From: Ruminococcus sp.
GTDB taxonomy: Bacteria > Bacillota > Clostridia > Oscillospirales > Ruminococcaceae
Direction of reading: 5' to 3'
DNA: 9,471 nucleotides
Assembly (NCBI GenBank): GCA_003446315.1
Contig: DMBA01000128.1
Location: 1 to 9,471, forward strand
A program made the position numbers and the translations under genes. The notes beneath the pieces are model-generated. The model did not search any database and was not told where the DNA came from. It saw only the letters and a list, made by a program, of their open reading frames with translations. Below, piece after piece: positions 1 to 6,858 of this stretch. Every line of letters starts with the position of its first letter. Position 1 is the stretch's first letter.

Positions 1-332
1 TCATCACATTCCTTTGCAGTTCTCTGGTCGCACCAGATGATCGAAGGACGGATCACCTGATTCTCCTTATCAAGCATGACAAGACCGTGCATCTGACCGG
101 ACAGACCGATGCCCTTGACATCTTCCTTGTCCACACCGCTTTTCTGCATCACAGAAGCCATGGTATGCAGCACAGCATTTGCCCAATCCTGCGGCATCTG
201 CTCCGCATAGCCGTTCTGCGGCTGATACAGCGGATATTCTTCCGTAGCGGAAGCGATCACATTGCCCTGCACATCAAACAGGACGGTTTTGGTACCGCTG
301 GTACCGATGTCAACGCCAAGATAGTACGTCAT
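1..332 (-). CDS. xylB: Xylulokinase (FGGY carbohydrate kinase), N-terminal 110 residues, cut by window edge
   Basis: Xylulokinase phosphorylates D-xylulose with ATP to give D-xylulose 5-phosphate, feeding pentose into the pentose phosphate or phosphoketolase route in the cytoplasm. Only the first 110 residues are visible; family members are about 490-500 residues. Seen: the FGGY/actin-fold phosphate-1 motif DIGTSGTKTVLFD (residues 8-20), QMHG (80-83), which in XylB proteins contributes to the sugar site, and WCDQRT (100-105). QMHG plus WCDQRT favours xylulokinase over glycerol or gluconate kinase. The start is the ATG at 332-330, preceded by AAGGGG about ten bases upstream; a nearby ATG four bases earlier is closed at once by TGA. 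The gene lies 115 bases downstream of the membrane-protein gene on the same strand. I see no convincing promoter or terminator in that gap, so read-through from the pcrA operon is possible. Confidence 0.95.
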   Translation of the reverse strand, partial: MTYYLGVDIGTSGTKTVLFDVQGNVIASATEEYPLYQPQNGYAEQMPQDWANAVLHTMASVMQKSGVDKEDVKGIGLSGQMHGLVMLDKENQVIRPSIIWCDQRTAKECD

Positions 333-447
333 TTCATCAAATCCCCTTATCATATGATTTATGCGAACGAAGCGCAGAAGCGCCGTTCTGAAACGAGTGA
401 TGAACCCCTTAAAATCAAATCAAACGGTAAGCAAATCTTTCTTTCGA
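333..447 (-). other. Intergenic gap upstream of xylB
   Basis: 115 bases between the stop of the membrane-protein gene and xylB. It contains the xylB ribosome-binding site (AAGGGG) and a 10-bp perfect palindrome, ATCATATGAT, at 349-358. It also has a short direct repeat, GAAGCGC, around 370-385. I found no hairpin followed by a T-run, no clear -35/-10 pair and no catabolite-repression (cre) match. How xylB is transcribed is therefore not visible here. Confidence 0.5.
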
Positions 448-1809
448 TCAGTTATTTTCCTGATCGGTCGTTGTTTCATCTGTAGTGGTTTCGGTCTGCC
501 GTGCTGTTGTTCTCACAGCCGTTGTCGTGCTGGTGGATGCCGGACGCTCCGGGATCTCAACGCCTTCCGGATTGACTTCCGGCACATCATTGCTTTCAAG
601 GAACGCTGTCATATCGCGGGAGCTTTCCCAGAAAGTCCGTTCCAATTCTGCAACATACTGCCGGAAAACGACTTTTCCGTTGACTTTCAGCACTTCATTT
701 TCACGCGGCACGCCGAGTGCAGCGAGGTTTTCGTCTGTCATATGAGACAGGCGCAGATCATAAGTCGGATCCAGACCGATCTCCACCATCTTATCAAAAT
801 TCAGTGTGACGGCAAAATCCGGCTCCATCAGCGAAACGCGGAAGAATTTGGCAAAACGGGAATCAATCGGATCATCAGTGGAGCCATAGCCCAGCTTATG
901 GCGCTGCGAACGGCTCAGTTCGCCGATGGTCTTTTCCTCGGCATAGCCGACATCCAGACCAAGCAGCTTCATCTGCTTTGCATTCAGCGTAAAGGTAATA
1001 TTCGGATTATTGGTAATCAATTCTTTTGTGATATCCGCACGGGTCTGTGTCTCCCACTTATACTCGATCTTACCCAGCGGACGTTCCTGATACACTTCCC
1101 GGCTGTATCCCTTTGCATACCATGTGGAATGCTTATAAGTAATATCAGCGGTATTCGGTTCCACCGAAACATAAGTATTGCCGTCAGCCTGGTCGATCAT
1201 CTGCACAACGGAAAAGCGATATTGTCCGCCGGGTGTCACATCTCTTGCAACGACGGCTTCCTCAGCAGCCGGCTGCAAAATGCTCTGCACTGTCAGGAAG
1301 ACGAACGCGCCGAGAATATAGATCATGATGAAGACCGCGCCGAAAATGGTTTTGGGGCCTTCTTTGGTACCGCTTCCCAGATAGGTAATTGCGATCATAA
1401 GCCCCAGCGGGATCAGCAGCACCAGATGCCGGTAATTAAATAGTATGATCGGTAAGTAAAACGGCATCGAGATCATGATTACAATGCGGGTCACGATCTG
1501 TTTTCTGGTAAAGAGCATAACAGCACCGAAAAAGATGCAGACCATCGAGACAAGGAAGCAATAAATGCCGCTTTTGTCTTCCGGAATATCGAGCCGGTAA
1601 AACATACTGTAATATGCCAGCCGGAGAACACCTTTGAAATACAGAAGCGTCAGCAGCGAGAGCAAAAACTTCGCTGCAAAAACCAGATAATGACCGTTCT
1701 TGGTATCCAGTACATCTCTTGCCGAAGCGATCATATCTCTGAACTGATCGAGCGTGCTGACTGCACTGCCGCGGGAAGCGGCTCCTTTTTTTCTTGTAGT
1801 TGTACTCAT
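448..1809 (-). CDS. Unknown five-span membrane protein with extracytoplasmic domain and Thr-rich tail
   Basis: I do not recognise this 453-residue protein. It has a basic Ser/Thr-rich N-terminus (residues 1-18), then about five hydrophobic segments near 43-64, 82-101, 107-124, 128-146 and 155-177. A hydrophilic domain of about 240 residues follows, ending in a low-complexity Thr-rich tail (about 424-449, with TSTTT, TTT and ETTTDETTT). Five spans with basic residues before the first predict N-inside, C-outside topology, so the large domain would face outside. That domain contains two similar short stretches, LNAKQMKLLGLD (275-286) and LNFDKMVEIGLD (336-347), a possible internal repeat. The ATG at 1809 overlaps the pcrA stop as ATGA, with AAGG seven bases upstream, so the two genes are probably translationally coupled. 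No catalytic motif is visible. It is a real gene by coupling, length and membrane architecture; function unknown. Confidence 0.88.
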   Translation of the reverse strand: MSTTTRKKGAASRGSAVSTLDQFRDMIASARDVLDTKNGHYLVFAAKFLLSLLTLLYFKGVLRLAYYSMFYRLDIPEDKSGIYCFLVSMVCIFFGAVMLFTRKQIVTRIVIMISMPFYLPIILFNYRHLVLLIPLGLMIAITYLGSGTKEGPKTIFGAVFIMIYILGAFVFLTVQSILQPAAEEAVVARDVTPGGQYRFSVVQMIDQADGNTYVSVEPNTADITYKHSTWYAKGYSREVYQERPLGKIEYKWETQTRADITKELITNNPNITFTLNAKQMKLLGLDVGYAEEKTIGELSRSQRHKLGYGSTDDPIDSRFAKFFRVSLMEPDFAVTLNFDKMVEIGLDPTYDLRLSHMTDENLAALGVPRENEVLKVNGKVVFRQYVAELERTFWESSRDMTAFLESNDVPEVNPEGVEIPERPASTSTTTAVRTTARQTETTTDETTTDQENN

Positions 1810-4187
1810 TTTGTTACCTTTCGGATTTTGGCATATTTTGCCAGTATTTTCTTCGTACCGGTTTGATCGAATGCAATTTCCAGTAAGACATCTCCGGTCA
1901 TCGGTGTCACGTTCAATACGGTTCCCTCGCCGTGCACATAGCTTTTCACGCGGTCACCGGCATGGAAATCCGGCAGCGGAGCGCTCTGTCCGGCAGCGGA
2001 ATGGGAAAAATACGGATCAGTGACCGACCGTTTGGGCGCTGCGGCAGTTTTCTGCTGTGTCTTCCGTGAAACGCCGACCTTCTCGATCGCAGAAGCATCC
2101 ATTTCACGCAGGAAGCGGGAAGCGGTATTGGAAGCCGTCTGACCGTAAAGCATCCGGTAAGAAGTTGTCGTGATATAAAGCTGCTTTTTGGCGCGTGTGA
2201 CCGCAACATAAGCAAGTCTGCGTTCTTCCTCGATCTCCTCGGGGCTGTCCATACTGCGTCTGCCGGGGAAAATGCCTTCTTCCAGTCCGACCAGAAAGAC
2301 CTTCTCAAATTCCAGACCTTTCGCTGCATGGATGGTCATAAGCGTGACCGCATCCTGCGATTCATCGGCACGATCCTGATCGGTATACAGCGAGATCTCC
2401 TCAAGAAATCCACTCAAGGTCGGTTCTTCGCCTTCATTTTCCGCAGCATTGATGTAAGAAAGAATGCTGGTTTTCAGCTCCCGGATATTCTCGATCCTGC
2501 CCTCACCTTCTTCGCCGAGCGATTGCAGCATTGCAAGATATCCCGTTTCATTCAGCAGCGTATCATAGAACACATCCAGCGGCTGTTCTGCTGCTGCTTC
2601 CGAAAGCGTATCGAACATTGCAGCAGCCGGTCTGAGTGCCGCACCTCTGCGGGCAAGCAGCGGATAGGATTCAAAATCCCGCAGCACATCCAGGACACTC
2701 TGTCCCAGATCGAGTGCAATGGCAGTCAGGTCATTGACGGTCTGCTGCCCGATGCCGCGTTTCGGTTCGTTGATAATTCTGGAAAAGCGCAGCAGATCAT
2801 GCGGATTATTCACAATGCTCATATAGGCGACGACATCCTTGATCTCTTTGCGGTCAAAGAAGCGCAGTCCGCCGTAGATGCGATACGGGATACCCGCCTG
2901 TGCCAGATGCCGTTCCAGTGTATTGGAAAGCGCATGTGTGCGGTAAAGCACGGCATAATCCTGATAGAGGCCGCCGTTTTCGGTGCCTTTCCGGATTGTT
3001 TCCGTCACATACTGTGCTTCCGCATTCTGGTCACCCGCCTGATACCAATGTACTTTATCGCCCTCGGCAAGGTCTGTCCAGAGCGTTTTCTCTTTCCGGC
3101 TCTCATTGTTCCGGATCACCGAATTGGCAGCTTTCAGGATCTGCTTGGTGGAACGGTAATTCTGTTCCAGCCGGATCACGCGGCATTCCGGAAACTCATC
3201 CTCAAAAGAAAGGATATTTTCAATGGTCGCACCGCGGAATTTATAAATACTCTGGTCATCATCGCCGACGACGCAAAGATTGCGATGCTGCTGCGCAAGC
3301 AAATGGATCAGCTCATATTGTGCCGGATTGGTATCCTGATACTCGTCCACGAGCAGATATCTGCACCGGTTCTGATATTTTTCCAGCACATCCGGATTTT
3401 CACGGAAAAGCTGCACGGTGAGCATAATAATATCGTCAAAATCGACTGCATTGGAATCCCGCATTCTGCGCTGATAGGCGGCATAGATCTGTGCGATCTT
3501 GATTTGCCGGTAATCGCCGTCGGCATCCCGCAGCATATCTTCGGGTGTCATGAGTTTATCCTTGGCGCGGCTGATCTCATGTGCGACCGCCTTGGGCGGA
3601 AATGCCTTTTCCAGTGAGACACCGCGGCTGCGGTCTGCAAGTGCAGGATCTTTCAGGCATTCCCCGACAACCCGTTTGGAATCATCGGCATCGTAAATCA
3701 CAAAATCCTGCGCATAGCCGAGCCGATCAATATGCTGCCGCAGAATCCGGACGCAGGCGCTGTGGAATGTTGCTGCCCAGACATCCGCCGCGGACTCACC
3801 GAGCATTGTCTCCAGACGCGCTTTCAATTCGCCTGCTGCTTTATTGGTAAAAGTAATGGCAAGAATTCTCCAGCCGGGAACAGGTGCATGCCCGAGCAGC
3901 TCTGTCAGCCGCTGTTCATCGGGTGCAGTTTCCCCGTCTGCGACCTGCTGAAGAAACGCAAGATCATCACCGCTGACCGGCGGAACCGCGCCTTCATAGG
4001 CATCGCCGAAGCGCATCATGAATGCAATGCGGTTGACGATCGCGGTTGTTTTGCCGCTTCCCGCACCTGCGAGTACGCTGACCGGCCCGTTTACTGTCCG
4101 GACGGCTTCCTGCTGCGGGGGATTCAGTCCCTTCGCAGTCAGATACCGCGTCAGTGCGGCTTGCTTTAATTGGGTCATGCTCTGCAT
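1806..4187 (-). CDS. pcrA: ATP-dependent DNA helicase PcrA/UvrD (superfamily 1A)
   Basis: A 3'-5' DNA helicase that unwinds DNA in nucleotide-excision and mismatch repair, strips RecA and, in Gram-positives, binds RNA polymerase. All SF1A motifs are present in 793 residues: Q motif GLNPPQQ (20-26), Walker A GAGSGKT (41-47), motif Ia ITFTNKAA (111-118), Walker B DEYQDTN (281-287), motif III GDDDQSIYKFRGA (308-320), motif IV QNYRST (342-347), motif V TIHAAKGLEF (618-627) and motif VI VAVTRAKK (661-668). Residues about 741-791 (FHAGDRVKSYVHGEGTV...) are the Tudor-like C-terminal domain typical of PcrA. About 35 extra residues sit between motifs I and Ia (about 63-106). The start at 4187 is preferred because CGGAG lies 11 bases upstream and the Q motif then falls near residue 20, as usual. 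ATG at 4178 or 4220 is possible, but 4220 lacks a Shine-Dalgarno. A frame open back to 4409 crosses the promoter and is rejected. B. subtilis PcrA is 739 residues. Confidence 0.97.
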   Translation of the reverse strand: MQSMTQLKQAALTRYLTAKGLNPPQQEAVRTVNGPVSVLAGAGSGKTTAIVNRIAFMMRFGDAYEGAVPPVSGDDLAFLQQVADGETAPDEQRLTELLGHAPVPGWRILAITFTNKAAGELKARLETMLGESAADVWAATFHSACVRILRQHIDRLGYAQDFVIYDADDSKRVVGECLKDPALADRSRGVSLEKAFPPKAVAHEISRAKDKLMTPEDMLRDADGDYRQIKIAQIYAAYQRRMRDSNAVDFDDIIMLTVQLFRENPDVLEKYQNRCRYLLVDEYQDTNPAQYELIHLLAQQHRNLCVVGDDDQSIYKFRGATIENILSFEDEFPECRVIRLEQNYRSTKQILKAANSVIRNNESRKEKTLWTDLAEGDKVHWYQAGDQNAEAQYVTETIRKGTENGGLYQDYAVLYRTHALSNTLERHLAQAGIPYRIYGGLRFFDRKEIKDVVAYMSIVNNPHDLLRFSRIINEPKRGIGQQTVNDLTAIALDLGQSVLDVLRDFESYPLLARRGAALRPAAAMFDTLSEAAAEQPLDVFYDTLLNETGYLAMLQSLGEEGEGRIENIRELKTSILSYINAAENEGEEPTLSGFLEEISLYTDQDRADESQDAVTLMTIHAAKGLEFEKVFLVGLEEGIFPGRRSMDSPEEIEEERRLAYVAVTRAKKQLYITTTSYRMLYGQTASNTASRFLREMDASAIEKVGVSRKTQQKTAAAPKRSVTDPYFSHSAAGQSAPLPDFHAGDRVKSYVHGEGTVLNVTPMTGDVLLEIAFDQTGTKKILAKYAKIRKVTK

Positions 4188-4223
4188 GGTATCGTTGACT
4201 CCGTTTCTGACTATCTTCATCTT

Positions 4224-4269
4224 GTATCGGCGGAATCCGTCTGACAAACGGACATACTTCCGACAATAC
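4224..4269 (-). other. Predicted stem-loop at the 5' end of the pcrA transcript
   Basis: Read leftward from the predicted transcription start (about 4269), the leader can fold into one interrupted hairpin. GTAT (4269-4266) pairs with ATAC (4227-4224), CGGAA (4262-4258) with TTCCG (4235-4231), and TCCGT (4252-4248) with ACGGA (4240-4236), closing a 7-base loop. A 5-base bulge separates the second and third helices. It is not followed by a T-run, so it is not a simple terminator. It might affect mRNA stability or translation; no known riboswitch family is recognised. Confidence 0.4.
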
Positions 4270-4275
4270 TTCTTT

Positions 4276-4304
4276 ATTATATCACAAATATCCGGAATTG
4301 AAAA
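4276..4304 (-). promoter_or_regulatory. Predicted sigma-A-type promoter for pcrA
   Basis: On the minus strand, TATAAT (4281-4276) is a perfect -10. TTTTCA (4304-4299) is a 4-of-6 -35, with a 17-base spacer. Transcription would begin near 4269, leaving a leader of about 80 bases before the ATG at 4187. It should drive pcrA and the overlapping membrane-protein gene. Confidence 0.65.
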
Positions 4305-4350
4305 GTCCCAAAATGAAATTTTTCGATTTTTTTCAGAAATCCGCCAAGAT

Positions 4351-4364
4351 GAAACACTTGTTCG
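4351..4364 (-). promoter_or_regulatory. LexA (DinR) SOS-box operator, full consensus match
   Basis: The minus strand reads CGAACAAGTGTTTC, which fits every position of the Bacillus-type LexA/DinR consensus CGAACRNRYGTTYC. Nine positions are fixed and four are two-fold degenerate, so a chance match in a window this size is rare. It lies about 47 bases upstream of the predicted pcrA -35 and about 75 bases from the -10 of the rightward permease gene. Repression of pcrA would therefore fit better if a second, upstream promoter is used: a weak minus-strand -10-like TATCAT lies at 4390-4385, and TTGTCA at 4380-4375 resembles a -35. The operator match is seen; LexA control of either operon is inferred. 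Confidence 0.65.
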
Positions 4365-4415
4365 TGCGCATTCGTGACAATCGCATGATAGTTTTCTTAA
4401 TATTTGCAAAAAACG

Positions 4416-4445
4416 CTTTCATTCCTGCTGAATTTCATGTATAAT
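4416..4445 (+). promoter_or_regulatory. Predicted promoter of the permease operon
   Basis: A perfect TATAAT -10 lies at 4440-4445, immediately preceded by TG. The -35 is weak: TTCATT at 4418-4423 with a 16-base spacer, or CTTTCA at 4416-4421 with 18. Transcription would start near 4452, giving a leader of about 40 bases to the ATG at 4494. The poor -35 suggests dependence on an activator or on the -10 context. Confidence 0.55.
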
Positions 4446-4493
4446 AGAGAATGGATAAAAATTTGATTCTGTTGATGGAAAGGCATGAACATC

Positions 4494-5852
4494 ATGAAAG
4501 TGAAAATGGACGAAAAACAGCGTTCCTATGCAAAAACAGCGATTTGGGTCTTCAGCATCTGCCTGCTGATTGTATTTGTCGTGTGGCGATGGGCCGCAAT
4601 TGCCGAGATTTTTCAAAAGATCATAAAAGTGCTCACACCGATCCTGATCGGGCTTGTGATCGCTTATTTGCTCAGCCCGCTGGAAAACTGGATCGAAAGT
4701 CAAATCAAAAAATTAACAGACCGCAAAAAAGAACATCCCCTGATACGGCGCGGCATTTCCGTTGCACTGACGATCTTTGTCATGCTGGCGATCATTGCCG
4801 GACTTGTCGCATCGGTCGTGCCGGAACTGATCTCCAGCATCAAGAATCTGCTGGTCAGTCTGCCGGAATATCTGACCAGCATCACAGATTGGATCAATCT
4901 GCACATTGCCAGCCTCAAGGATGACCAGCCGCAATTATATTCTGTTTTGCTCTCGATCTGGGATTCTGCCCAGAAGTCGGTCAATAACTTTGCCGATCAG
5001 TTTGAGCCGAAGCTGGACAGCATTGCAAGCGGCGGTGCAGATCTGCTCGGAGCCGTCACAACCGGAGCCGTTTCGGTCTTCAATTGGCTGACGAACTTTT
5101 TCCTCGGCATCATCATTTCCATTTATCTGCTGTTCAAAAAGGAGCATTATCAGGCACAGGCACGCAAGCTGCTCTATGCCACTTTGCCGGAAGAACGTGT
5201 GCACAGCTTTCTGCGTGTCGGCTCTCATGTCAGCTATACGTTTATGCATTTTCTTTCCGGCAAAACGCTCGATTCTGTTATCATCGGGCTGCTCTGCTTT
5301 ATCGGCATGACCATCCTGAAAATGCCTTATGTCACACTGATCTCCATTCTGGTCGGTGTCACCAACATCATTCCGTTTTTCGGCCCGATCATCGGTGCTG
5401 TACCGAGTGCCTTGCTGATCCTGCTCTCTGAGCCGCGCAAACTCATCCCGTTTGTGATCTTTATTCTGGTACTCCAGCAGTTTGACGGCAATATCCTCGG
5501 CCCGAAGATCCTCGGCGATTCGCTGGGTCTGCCGATGTTCTGGATCCTGTTTGCGATCACAGTCGGCGGCGGCATGCTGGGATTTGTCGGCATGGTTGCA
5601 TTCGTCCCGCTGTTTGCGGCAGTTTATACCCTTTTTTCCGATTTCCTGTCATCCCGTTTGGAAAAGAAAGGTCTTCCGCAGGATACAGACAGTTATATGA
5701 CCAATGACATCCATTTTGCTGACAGCGACAAATCAGCGCAGGCAGCACAACCGGAAACGGATCCGGAAAGCACCCCAACTGTATTGACCAAAACATCCGA
5801 TCCGGAGCCGGAACAGCCGCAAGAGGAATCTGCACATGATGACGAAGCATAA
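4494..5852 (+). CDS. AI-2E family (UPF0118, PF01594-type) membrane transporter
   Basis: A polytopic inner-membrane permease. Family members have been linked to autoinducer-2 export or to ion/proton antiport, and the substrate cannot be read from sequence. The 452-residue protein has the family layout: hydrophobic segments near residues 16-33, 46-62 and 87-109, a soluble, partly amphipathic region (about 110-190), then segments near 194-214, 255-277, 281-305, 315-327 and a long hydrophobic stretch at 347-384. Diagnostic motifs are TNIIPFFGPIIGA (290-302), QQFDGNILGPKILG (328-341) and SLGLPMFW (343-350). A polar, acidic, Pro/Glu-rich tail (about 388-452) extends past the usual core. GGAAAGG ends at 4483, ten bases before the ATG at 4494; an in-frame ATG at 4485 is too close to it. 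The stop overlaps the next start by 17 bases, so this is the first gene of a three-gene operon. Confidence 0.95.
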   Translation: MKVKMDEKQRSYAKTAIWVFSICLLIVFVVWRWAAIAEIFQKIIKVLTPILIGLVIAYLLSPLENWIESQIKKLTDRKKEHPLIRRGISVALTIFVMLAIIAGLVASVVPELISSIKNLLVSLPEYLTSITDWINLHIASLKDDQPQLYSVLLSIWDSAQKSVNNFADQFEPKLDSIASGGADLLGAVTTGAVSVFNWLTNFFLGIIISIYLLFKKEHYQAQARKLLYATLPEERVHSFLRVGSHVSYTFMHFLSGKTLDSVIIGLLCFIGMTILKMPYVTLISILVGVTNIIPFFGPIIGAVPSALLILLSEPRKLIPFVIFILVLQQFDGNILGPKILGDSLGLPMFWILFAITVGGGMLGFVGMVAFVPLFAAVYTLFSDFLSSRLEKKGLPQDTDSYMTNDIHFADSDKSAQAAQPETDPESTPTVLTKTSDPEPEQPQEESAHDDEA

Positions 5853-6858
5853 AACAGGCATGCTGCTTCCGGAAGAGATGCAGGAAGCCTTTGACAGACT
5901 ATCATCCGAATGGAATCGTTCCAGATTGTATGCAGCCGGCATCTGGGGCGCATTGACCGCCTGCATCACCGGATTCAGCATGATCCCAGCCGAAAAAACA
6001 TTCCGCATCTTTGCGGAACACGCCGCAGTGATCCTGCTGCCGGCAAGTCTGGTTCTGCTGATTATCCTTGCCATACAGGATTCTGTTTTCCGCAAAAAAA
6101 TCAACGGCGCAGCGGAACTGAATCTGAATCAAACAGATCCTTCTGTGCTGGCGATGATGCAGCAGGCAGACAAAGACTTTGAAGCACTTCAGAAAAAATG
6201 CAGCGCATATCGCGGAATCACACTTTTGATCGGACTTGTATGCGGCTTCATATTTCCGCCGATTTTTCTGGTCAGTATCATCATTGCAGCATTTGTAGTG
6301 CCTTACAGCCTGCAATTGACTGACAAATATTACGGCACGCCGCGCAGACAGCTCCTTGCAAACGGAGAACAAAACAGCAAAAAACTCGGATTATGTGCCG
6401 TGCTTCTTTTTCTGTTTTTCTGCGGTGTCTCGGTCTTATATTCCATGATCCACTATGTCGCACACAGCAAAGCAGACACGCTGAATGCAGAAGCAAGAGA
6501 TGTCTGGGCAGCCGCTTCACAATGGTGCACAGATTGTCGGGAAAATGAGATTCCGGTGGAACCCGGCACCTATATCGGCTGCTTTACGGATGAAGTGACC
6601 GATGCAGATACACTTGCCGCAGCCATCCGCCAATATGCGCCTTCCGAAAAACCGCATTGGTATGCCGTGGTCATCGCACCGTCCGGCAAAATTCAGTATA
6701 CCTTTTATAAAGCAGAAAAAATCACAGAAACAGATCTTACACCGATGTCAAAAGAACAGCAAATCGCATATTTATCGACGCTGACACACCAGAAAGATGC
6801 CGTCGGCTGGTATGAACCGCAAGATGCAGAAACGGAGGACACAGATGGAACGTTTTGA
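5836..6858 (+). CDS. Unknown five-span membrane protein with C-terminal extracytoplasmic domain
   Basis: I do not recognise this 340-residue protein. An N-terminal cytoplasmic helix (residues 10-30) is followed by hydrophobic segments near 32-50, 62-81, 127-142, 143-160 and 184-207. A polar linker with charged and coiled-coil-like character lies at 84-126. The last segment runs into an Ala-rich helix (about 211-232) and then a domain of about 110 residues with cysteines at 231, 234 and 249. The TM-to-Ala-rich-helix join, followed by a small mixed domain ending VGWYEP (323-328), recalls the shape of type IV pilin-like proteins. This is only a resemblance: no prepilin cleavage site is present and the segment is internal. 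AGAGGAA lies seven bases before the ATG at 5836; the ATG at 5839 is an alternative. Overlaps with both neighbours (17 and 14 bases) place it in the permease operon, suggesting a shared membrane function. Confidence 0.87.
   Translation: MMTKHKTGMLLPEEMQEAFDRLSSEWNRSRLYAAGIWGALTACITGFSMIPAEKTFRIFAEHAAVILLPASLVLLIILAIQDSVFRKKINGAAELNLNQTDPSVLAMMQQADKDFEALQKKCSAYRGITLLIGLVCGFIFPPIFLVSIIIAAFVVPYSLQLTDKYYGTPRRQLLANGEQNSKKLGLCAVLLFLFFCGVSVLYSMIHYVAHSKADTLNAEARDVWAAASQWCTDCRENEIPVEPGTYIGCFTDEVTDADTLAAAIRQYAPSEKPHWYAVVIAPSGKIQYTFYKAEKITETDLTPMSKEQQIAYLSTLTHQKDAVGWYEPQDAETEDTDGTF

Larger units (their letters stand above)
4188..4493. other. Divergent control region between pcrA and the permease operon
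   Basis: This 306-base AT-rich stretch separates the leftward pcrA operon from the rightward permease operon. From left to right it holds the pcrA leader with an extended stem-loop (4224-4269), a pcrA promoter (4276-4304, minus), a LexA/SOS-type operator (4351-4364), possible secondary promoter elements at 4374-4390, a partial cre-like sequence (4409-4422) and the permease promoter with its -10 at 4440-4445. No gene is supported in it. Confidence 0.7.

Noticed and set aside
349..358. ATCATATGAT palindrome upstream of xylB as a sugar-regulator operator
   Set aside because: Ten AT-rich bases are too short and common to support an operator, and it does not match any xylose-regulator site I know.
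361..1443. Long open frame on the plus strand antisense to the membrane-protein gene
   Set aside because: Its product is Cys/His/Arg-rich without a domain. The minus-strand frame has coherent membrane segments and a coupled start.
2328..3617. Long open frame on the plus strand antisense to pcrA
   Set aside because: The minus strand encodes conserved helicase motifs through this whole stretch; the antisense frame is a by-product of codon bias.
4188..4409. Upstream in-frame extension of pcrA (74 more residues, open to 4409)
   Set aside because: It crosses the TATAAT promoter, the leader stem-loop and the SOS box, its residues do not look like PcrA, and the ATG at 4187 places the Q motif at the normal position.
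4451..4924. Open frame starting just after the permease -10 box
   Set aside because: Its ATG lies at or before the predicted transcription start with no ribosome-binding site, and it overlaps the AI-2E gene in another frame with no recognisable protein.
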